From Thermodesulfobacterium sp. (lineage in GTDB: Bacteria > Desulfobacterota > Thermodesulfobacteria > Thermodesulfobacteriales > Thermodesulfobacteriaceae), in assembly GCA_021163085.1 (NCBI GenBank), contig JAGGXL010000016.1, positions 1-19,579 of the forward strand: a stretch of 19,579 bases of DNA. The letters run 5' to 3'. The notes beneath the pieces are model-generated. The model worked only from the letters and a program-made list of their open reading frames with translations, made no database searches and was not told the origin of the DNA. Shown here piece after piece: positions 15,356 through 19,579 of this stretch (its first letter is position 1; each line of letters begins with the position of its first letter). The translations under genes were made by a program, and so were the position numbers.

Positions 15356-16201
15356 ATGAAAAGGAAAGCCTTAGGTAGAGGACTTTCTGACCTTATTCCA
15401 GAAGTTGAAGAAGAAAGTATAAAATACATTGTTGCAGAGAAAATCCTTTATTCGCCCTTTCAGCCCAGAATAAAATTTGAAGAAGATGAACATTTCAAAG
15501 AACTAGTAAAATCAATCAAAGAAAAAGGCATTTTACAGCCTATTCTGGTAAGAGAAAAAGGTGGGGGACTTTATGAGTGTATAGCCGGAGAAAGGAGACT
15601 AAGAGCTGCCAAAAGGGCAGGATTGAAAGAAGTTCCTGCTATTGTTAAAAATTTTTCTGATGAAGAAGCCTTGATCATCGCACTTATAGAAAATTTACAA
15701 AGAAAAAATTTAAATCCTTTAGAAGAGGCACTGGGATATAAAAATCTTATGGAAAAATTTGGATACACTCAGGAAGAGATAGCAGAAAAAGTAGGTAAAG
15801 ATAGAGCAACAATTGCCAATCTTTTAAGACTTTTAAAACTACCTTCTGTTATTCAAGAAGATCTTTTAGAAGAAAGACTCACAGTTGGTCATGCTAAAGC
15901 ACTTCTTTCCCTTGATTCAGAAAAAAAGCAGATACATGTGAGAAATCTCATACTGGAAAAAGGTCTCTCTGTAAGGGAGACAGAAAAACTGGTCTCTAAG
16001 CTACAAAAGGGAGAAATTTCTAAGAAGAAAAAAGAACCTGATCCAGATCTTCTCTATCTTTCTGAAGAATTAAGTAAATTGATAGGTACTCAGGTTCAAG
16101 TAAAAACTAAAAAGAAGAAGACCTATTTTATCTTTGAATTTGACGAACTTGAAAGGGCTGAAGCTTTTATAGAAAAACTGAAAAAGAGTTTCCAACTTTA
16201 A
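15356..16201 (+). CDS. parB: Chromosome-partitioning protein ParB
   Basis: ParB binds parS sites near the origin, forms CTP-dependent sliding clamps and acts with the ParA ATPase in chromosome segregation. The 281 residues begin KRKALGRGLSDLIP, the short N-terminal ParA-contact motif. The CTP-binding ParB/Srx domain follows, with SPFQPRIKFEE and AGERRLRAAKRAG (78-90, containing the GERRxRA box). Then come ENLQRKNLNPLEEALGYKNL and the helix-turn-helix YTQEEIAEKVGKDRATIANLLRLLKLP, then VGHAKALL, a Lys-rich linker and a C-terminal dimerisation segment. It starts 3 bases after gatA without a strong ribosome site, suggesting coupling. No parA is adjacent, and I found no parS-like TGTTNCACGTGNAACA sequence in the window. 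Confidence 0.95.
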   Translation: MKRKALGRGLSDLIPEVEEESIKYIVAEKILYSPFQPRIKFEEDEHFKELVKSIKEKGILQPILVREKGGGLYECIAGERRLRAAKRAGLKEVPAIVKNFSDEEALIIALIENLQRKNLNPLEEALGYKNLMEKFGYTQEEIAEKVGKDRATIANLLRLLKLPSVIQEDLLEERLTVGHAKALLSLDSEKKQIHVRNLILEKGLSVRETEKLVSKLQKGEISKKKKEPDPDLLYLSEELSKLIGTQVQVKTKKKKTYFIFEFDELERAEAFIEKLKKSFQL

Positions 16202-16291
16202 TTTTTTTGATACTTGCTTTTTAATTTTAAATTCTTATTTTTATAATCAAACTTATTTTTATAATTTAAAATTTTTCAAAGTAATAAAAAA
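16202..16291 (+). promoter_or_regulatory. AT-rich spacer with two tandem TATAAT-containing copies
   Basis: The 90 bases between parB and the next gene are about 85% A+T. A 14-base unit, CTTATTTTTATAAT, occurs twice at 16234-16247 and 16252-16265, so each copy carries a perfect TATAAT -10 hexamer, 18 bp apart. TTGCTT at 16214-16219 resembles a -35 box, but its spacing to the first TATAAT is 22. Most likely this is the promoter region for the small exported protein downstream. No terminator stem for the parB transcript is visible. Confidence 0.4.
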
Positions 16292-16777
16292 ATGAATAAG
16301 CACAAACTCTTAAAAATTTTAGTTTTATGTTTTCTATTTTGTATTTCTTGTGAAGCTAAACCTGATATTAACATCTTATTTCCCAAGAATATTTCTAAAC
16401 TTACCCTTGTTCAGCTTATCGAAGGCAAAAAGGCTATAGAAATGGTTAATAAACTTCATGGAAAACCTATAGATGCTAAAAATGCCTGGGTAGCTTATTA
16501 TAAAGAAATTTCTGATAAAAGTATCAACGGAGCAATAATTTGGGTTTCAGAAGCATTTAGTTCTTTTCAAGCTAAAAATCAAACAGAAAGCATGATGGAA
16601 AAAATCATAAAATCTAAAAAGCCTTTTTATAACATCCAAAAGTTAGAGGGAATTTATATATTTTATGGTTTAGGTAAAAAACATGCAGTTTTTTGTAAAG
16701 ATAGATTAGTTTTTTGGATTTCGGCAGATTTTGAAATTTTTGATGATGTTTTAAATTACTATAAAAATTTAAGGTAG
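16292..16777 (+). CDS. Small exported protein of unknown function, possible lipoprotein
   Basis: I do not recognise this 161-residue protein. The N-terminus MNKHKLLKILVLCFLFCISC is a signal sequence: basic start, hydrophobic core and Cys20 in a weak lipobox (C-I-S-C), so a lipid-anchored or secreted periplasmic protein is likely. The mature part has features of a compact alpha/beta domain: KAIEMVNKLHGKPID (~47-61), AWVAYYKE, INGAIIWVSEAFSSFQAKNQ, a helix MMEKIIKSK, then IYIFYGLGKKHAVFCKDRLVFWISADFEIFDDVLNYY to the end. Alternating strands with aromatic residues and a closing FWISAD strand suggest a substrate-binding or fold-stabilising role, but no catalytic motif stands out. It has its own AT-rich promoter-like spacer, and 11 bp separate it from the broken glycosyltransferase. 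Base composition matches its neighbours. Confidence 0.75.
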   Translation: MNKHKLLKILVLCFLFCISCEAKPDINILFPKNISKLTLVQLIEGKKAIEMVNKLHGKPIDAKNAWVAYYKEISDKSINGAIIWVSEAFSSFQAKNQTESMMEKIIKSKKPFYNIQKLEGIYIFYGLGKKHAVFCKDRLVFWISADFEIFDDVLNYYKNLR

Positions 16778-16788
16778 GAGGGACAACT

Positions 16789-17247
16789 ATGCGCATAGCG
16801 CAGGTTGCTCCTCTCTACGAAAGTGTTCCTCCCAAACTTTATGGTGGAACCGAAAGAGTAGTTTCTTATTTAACAGAAGAACTTGTAAAAATGGGGCATG
16901 AGGTCATTCTTTTTGCAAGTGGAGATTCTCAAACCAAAGCGAATTTAATTCCTATTTGTCCAAATGCTTTAAGACTTGATAAAAATTGTAGAGACTCCTT
17001 AATTTGGTATCTTTATATGCTGGAAGAAGTTTTTAAAAGAGCGAAATTTTTTGATATTATCCATTTCCATACAGAATATTTACATCTACCACTGGCAACT
17101 CGATATAATGTACCTTTTATTACTACTTTACATGGAAGACTTGACCTTCCAGAACATATTCCTTTTTTTAAAAATTTTAAAATTGCTCCTTTTGTATCTA
17201 TTTCTAATTCTCAGAGAGAGCCTCAAAGGCACAATTTCATTTTCTAA
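16789..17247 (+). pseudogene. Family-4 glycosyltransferase, truncated to its N-terminal ~145 residues
   Basis: The ATG follows TAGGAGGGACAACT. Residues 1-145 match the N-terminal Rossmann half of retaining GT-B glycosyltransferases: RIAQVAPLYESVPPKLYGG, GTERVVSYLTEELVKMGHEV, LFASGDSQTKA, FDIIHFHTEYLHLPLA, PFITTLHGRLDLP and VSISNSQREP. In intact relatives QREP is followed by the end of the N-domain and a C-terminal sugar-nucleotide domain with the ExxxxxxxE motif, for a total of about 350 residues. Here homology stops at the CCT of that Pro (17221-17223) and seven unrelated codons lead to TAA. No other frame continues the homology. From the same bases onward, the opposite strand reads as a ThiF-like gene. 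With no sugar-donor domain the product cannot be a working enzyme; the break is a deletion or assembly join. Confidence 0.8.
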
Positions 17248-17380
17248 AGCAAAGTATTCAATAGCACGCAACCCAATATTTGTTTCCTCTGAAATTTCTT
17301 TGCTCATTTCAAGTGGCAATTCTTTAATATCTTTTTTAGAGAAAATTTTTTTAAATATCTTTTTCCCTTTCACTCAGCAT
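17221..17380 (-). pseudogene. ThiF/HesA/MoeB-like gene, 5' fragment only
   Basis: Leftward from 17373 (GTG) or 17380 (ATG) a reading frame gives ~50 residues: KIFSKKDIKELPLEMSKEIS, then NIGLRAIEYFALENEIVPLR. The ending resembles the segment that precedes the adenylation domain in HesA/MoeB/ThiF-type E1-like proteins encoded with AOR (ALENGIVPxRYxRN in family terms), which activate MoaD/ThiS carriers. The homology stops at 17,221-17,223. The remaining ~27 codons of the open frame are the antisense of the glycosyltransferase and carry no GxGGLG nucleotide motif. GGAGGAGG lies just before the ATG at 17380, but that ATG reads only nine codons (MLSEREKDI, stop); removing one base from the A-run at 17364-17360 would join it to the long frame. 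The ThiF identity rests on a short match plus the position after a MoaD-like gene. Confidence 0.55.
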
Positions 17381-17607
17381 TTAACCTCCTCCAACTGGAG
17401 GAAAAAGAGAAATGTAGTCTCCATCTTTCAATATATATTCCGGTTCGACATTCATACCATTTACCAGAATTATAGCCACTTCTTCCAACTTAATTCCCAA
17501 ACGATTTAAAACATCAATCACTCTTGTTCCTTCAGGGAGTTCCCATATTTCTTTTTAAAACGCCCTTCTCTTAAAATTGCAAAAAGATGAATCTCAACTT
17601 TAATCAT
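17381..17607 (-). pseudogene. MoaD/ThiS-family sulfur carrier, interrupted by one-base frameshift
   Basis: MoaD/ThiS proteins are ubiquitin-like carriers whose C-terminal Gly-Gly receives sulfur for molybdopterin or thiamine synthesis. After GAGGAGAGA, the ATG at 17607 reads IKVEIHLFAILREGRF and then goes out of frame at an A-run (A5 on the minus strand, 17556-17552). One extra A there gives a complete 75-residue protein. It continues KKEIWELPEGTRVIDVLNRL, then VAIILVNGMNVEPEYILKDG, DYISLFPPVGGG and TAA at 17383-17381. The C-terminal PPVGGG and the LFAxLRE and FPPVxGG patterns are diagnostic. The gene lies 21 bp after aor and abuts the ThiF-like fragment, the order seen in AOR/tungsten-cofactor clusters. 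As written the product stops after 29 codons. The cause may be a real mutation, slippage on the A-run, or a base-count error. Confidence 0.8.
17388..17401 (-). promoter_or_regulatory. Short hairpin over the ribosome site of the ThiF-like gene
   Basis: On the minus strand CCTCC (17401-17397) can pair with GGAGG (17392-17388) across an AGTT loop. The right arm is part of the GGAGGAGG ribosome site for the ATG at 17380. Translation of the MoaD-like gene would open the stem, so this may couple the two products. It also encodes the end of the MoaD-like protein (PPVGGG), so the pairing could be incidental. Confidence 0.3.
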
Positions 17608-17628
17608 TCTCTCCTCTGTGCACAAGGA

Positions 17629-19428
17629 TTAATCTTTCAAACCCAAAGCCTTGAGCTTTTCAGGAGTTGGAATGCCCTTTTCGTCCCATCCTCTTACCTG
17701 ATAATACTCAGGCAGAAGTTTTTTTAAGCGATGGACATGTCCCTTTGAAGGTCCTTCAGGAATAGGTTCTTCTAAAAATCTTTTAGGTAGTGTATCTTTT
17801 TCTGGTGAAATTCCTGCTTTTAAATTAAAAAGCCTTTCTAAATTCCATATTCTTTCTCCAGCAGTTAGCATCTCTTCAGGAGTGAAATTTTCACCAACTA
17901 TACAATTATAAAGCTCACAATAATCATTAAGATCAAGAGCAAATGAAGTGAACAAACAAACACCAAGAGAATCTATGACTGCTGTCAAGTCCTGAAAAAG
18001 TTTTACCCATTTAGCTTTCCCTTCTAAAGAGAAACGATCAAGTTTTTCCGGAACACCTAAAACTTCTGGTGAAATCAAATAACCTCTTACATGGCATCCA
18101 CCTCTATTAGAAGTGGCATACTGAAGGCCGTGCCCCTGAACTCCCCTCGGGTCATAAGCAGGAAGTTCCTGTTTTTTTACAGACATGGAAAGTTCCGACA
18201 CACCGTAAGATTCTGCCAATCTATAGGAACCAAGAGCTAATTTAGCACCAAAGCCTTCTCCTGCTCCCATTTTTCTCGTCCATTCAATTATAGCTTCAGC
18301 AGAACCAAACTTTAATTCAGGACCATCAAGTTCTTCTTTTTTGATATATCCCTTTTCATAAAGCTCCATTGCACAGGCAATTGTTGCCCCAGCAGAAATA
18401 GTATCAAGTCCATATTCATTACAGAGATTATTTGCCTTTATAATTGCAGATAAATCACTTACACCACAATCAGCACCAAAAGCCCATACAGTTTCATATT
18501 CTGGTCCACCACCCTCTTCATCATTAACTTTACAATAACGCCCACAGGCAATCGGACAGTGATAACAGGGATCTTTTTTCACGAGATACTTTTCAGCCAA
18601 TGTTTCTCCTGAAATAGCATCAGCCAGAGGAAAGTAGGCTTTCTGAAAGTTATTAGTAGGGAAAATGCCATGCTCATTTATAATGTTTATCAGAATTGCT
18701 GTTCCATACTTGGGCAATCCCTGTCCTGTAACTCCATTCTCTTTAATCTTTTTAATCAGATCTGATAAAAGTTTCTTGGTCTTTTCTGAATCAGCAGATT
18801 TAACCTTACCCAACCCTCTAACTACAATTGCTTTTAAATTTTTACTACCCATTACTGCTCCTACGCCAGAACGACCAGCAGCTCTGTATTTTTCATTCAT
18901 TATTGCAGCAATTGGAGAAAGCTTTTCTCCAGCAGGACCAATAGTGAGAACACGAGCTTTGGGATCACCCACCTCATTTTGTAAAAACTCGGTTGTTTCT
19001 GAAACCAGTTTTCCCCAGCAGGCTTTTGCATCTTTTATTTCAACTGTGTCATCTTTGATGTATATGTAACTCGGATTTTGTGCCTTTCCCTCAACTATAA
19101 TTAAATCGTAACCAGCAAATTTAAGCTCAGCTCCCCAGAAACCTCCTGAATTGGAACATGCAATTGCTCCTGTAAGAGGAGATTTTGTTATCACCATGTA
19201 GCGAGATGTAGGAGCAGATGATCCTGTTAAAGGTCCGGTTGCAAAAATAATTTTGTTTTCAGAAGATAAAGGATCTATAGCAGGGGCAATTTCTTTAAAT
19301 AAAATATAACTTCCTAAACCCCTGCCTCCTATAAACTTTTTTGCTATTTCTAAATCAAGTTCTTCTTTTTTTATTTCTCCTGTAGTTAAATTGACCCTTA
19401 AAATTTTTCCACAATATCCACCTTTCAT
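17629..19428 (-). CDS. aor: Aldehyde:ferredoxin oxidoreductase (tungstopterin, AOR family)
   Basis: AOR enzymes oxidise aldehydes to acids (or reduce acids) with ferredoxin, using a bis-pterin tungsten cofactor and a 4Fe-4S cluster in the cytoplasm of anaerobes. The 599 residues are full length. The iron-sulfur ligands are visible: Cys288, Cys291 and Cys295 in DPCYHCPIAC, and Cys491 in DSLGVCLF, nearly the numbering of the Pyrococcus enzyme. The N-terminal pterin domain shows GGRGLGSYILFKEI, ITKSPLTGAIACSNSGGFWG and GRSGVGAVMGSKNLKAIVV; YDPRGVQGHGLQYATSNRGG is also typical. AAGGAGG lies eight bases before the ATG. The sulfur-carrier and ThiF-like genes downstream are damaged, yet this gene shows no lesion. 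The substrate aldehyde cannot be inferred. A promoter must lie within or beyond the 42-bp gap to the next divergent open frame, but no clear boxes are seen. Confidence 0.95.
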   Translation of the reverse strand: MKGGYCGKILRVNLTTGEIKKEELDLEIAKKFIGGRGLGSYILFKEIAPAIDPLSSENKIIFATGPLTGSSAPTSRYMVITKSPLTGAIACSNSGGFWGAELKFAGYDLIIVEGKAQNPSYIYIKDDTVEIKDAKACWGKLVSETTEFLQNEVGDPKARVLTIGPAGEKLSPIAAIMNEKYRAAGRSGVGAVMGSKNLKAIVVRGLGKVKSADSEKTKKLLSDLIKKIKENGVTGQGLPKYGTAILINIINEHGIFPTNNFQKAYFPLADAISGETLAEKYLVKKDPCYHCPIACGRYCKVNDEEGGGPEYETVWAFGADCGVSDLSAIIKANNLCNEYGLDTISAGATIACAMELYEKGYIKKEELDGPELKFGSAEAIIEWTRKMGAGEGFGAKLALGSYRLAESYGVSELSMSVKKQELPAYDPRGVQGHGLQYATSNRGGCHVRGYLISPEVLGVPEKLDRFSLEGKAKWVKLFQDLTAVIDSLGVCLFTSFALDLNDYCELYNCIVGENFTPEEMLTAGERIWNLERLFNLKAGISPEKDTLPKRFLEEPIPEGPSKGHVHRLKKLLPEYYQVRGWDEKGIPTPEKLKALGLKD

Positions 19429-19470
19429 GGTTTTAACCTCCTTGTTTATTTTCTTTATAATAATATAATA

Positions 19471-19579
19471 ATGAATTTTTCTAAAAAGTTAAAAGAAGTA
19501 AAAAATCATTTATTCTGTTTTGTAAAACTGGGCTCTCAAATTGACAGAATTTTAATTTTAGTATATAGTGTTATTGATG
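19471..19579 (+). CDS. Possible start of a plus-strand gene, cut by window edge
   Basis: From an ATG at 19471 a frame stays open for 36 codons to the window end, reading MNFSKKLKEVKNHLFCFVKL, then GSQIDRILILVYSVID. The composition (Lys-rich start, then a hydrophobic segment) looks protein-like, and it is divergent from aor with 42 bp between the starts. No ribosome site is visible before this ATG, so the real start could be further in, or the frame could be chance. No family is recognised. Confidence 0.35.
   Translation, partial: MNFSKKLKEVKNHLFCFVKLGSQIDRILILVYSVID

Noticed and set aside
17051..17509. Open frame of 152 codons on plus across the junction
   Set aside because: It is the wrong frame of the glycosyltransferase and then antisense to the ThiF-like and MoaD-like genes; its Leu/Ile/Phe-rich translation resembles no protein.
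18665..19069. 134-codon open frame on plus opposite aor
   Set aside because: It is fully antisense to the conserved pterin domain of aor; low complexity Ser/Leu/Phe composition is typical of a shadow frame.
1..19579. tRNA, rRNA, CRISPR arrays, insertion sequences, prophage or defence genes
   Set aside because: Almost all bases are accounted for by housekeeping genes; the spacers are short and show no repeat-spacer arrays, cloverleaf-like sequence, transposase motifs or terminal inverted repeats.

Overview
The window is about two thirds A+T, gene-dense and free of tRNA genes, rRNA genes, CRISPR arrays and insertion sequences that I can recognise. Lys/Glu-rich proteins, frequent AGA arginine codons, strong GGAGG ribosome binding sites and an aldehyde:ferredoxin oxidoreductase suggest a low-GC thermophilic anaerobic bacterium. 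A Thermodesulfobacteria-like organism fits best, but this is an inference from gene content and style, not a match to a known genome.

Layout. (1) 1-4761, minus strand: a tightly packed run transcribed trpC - hisI - hisG - small HD-associated protein - HDOD protein - GGDEF protein - solute-binding lipoprotein. The lipoprotein gene has an in-frame TGA and runs off the left edge. (2) 4762-4872: a short divergent promoter region. (3) 4873-9332, plus strand: the classical origin-associated cluster rpmH - rnpA - yidD - yidC - jag - mnmE, covering ribosome and RNase P components, membrane insertion and tRNA wobble modification. dnaA, mnmG and parA are absent from the window. (4) 9336-16201, same strand and almost without gaps: hyuA - hyuB - thiD - gatC - gatA - parB. 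(5) 16202-17247, plus strand: an AT-rich spacer, an unrecognised small exported protein and the first ~145 codons of a family-4 glycosyltransferase. (6) 17221-19428, minus strand: an intact tungsten-type aldehyde:ferredoxin oxidoreductase, followed by a frameshifted MoaD/ThiS-like sulfur carrier and a truncated ThiF/HesA-like gene. (7) 19471 to the end: the possible start of another plus-strand gene.

How the genes work together. Regions 3 and 4 form one long housekeeping transcript or a few coupled ones: many junctions are overlaps (ATGA, TAATG) or gaps of a few bases. Region 1 joins amino-acid biosynthesis to HDOD/GGDEF signalling genes. Region 6 has the order expected of an AOR gene followed by molybdopterin-type sulfur-carrier and activating-enzyme genes.

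The most notable observation is that the convergent glycosyltransferase and ThiF-like genes both lose their 3' parts at the same few bases (about 17,218-17,226), and the neighbouring MoaD-like gene is shifted by one base in an A-run. This looks like a deletion followed by gene decay, or an assembly junction. I found no convincing wholly new system. The other points worth checking are a Jag protein that has lost both RNA-binding signature motifs and the standalone HD-associated protein/HDOD/GGDEF trio behind trp-his genes.
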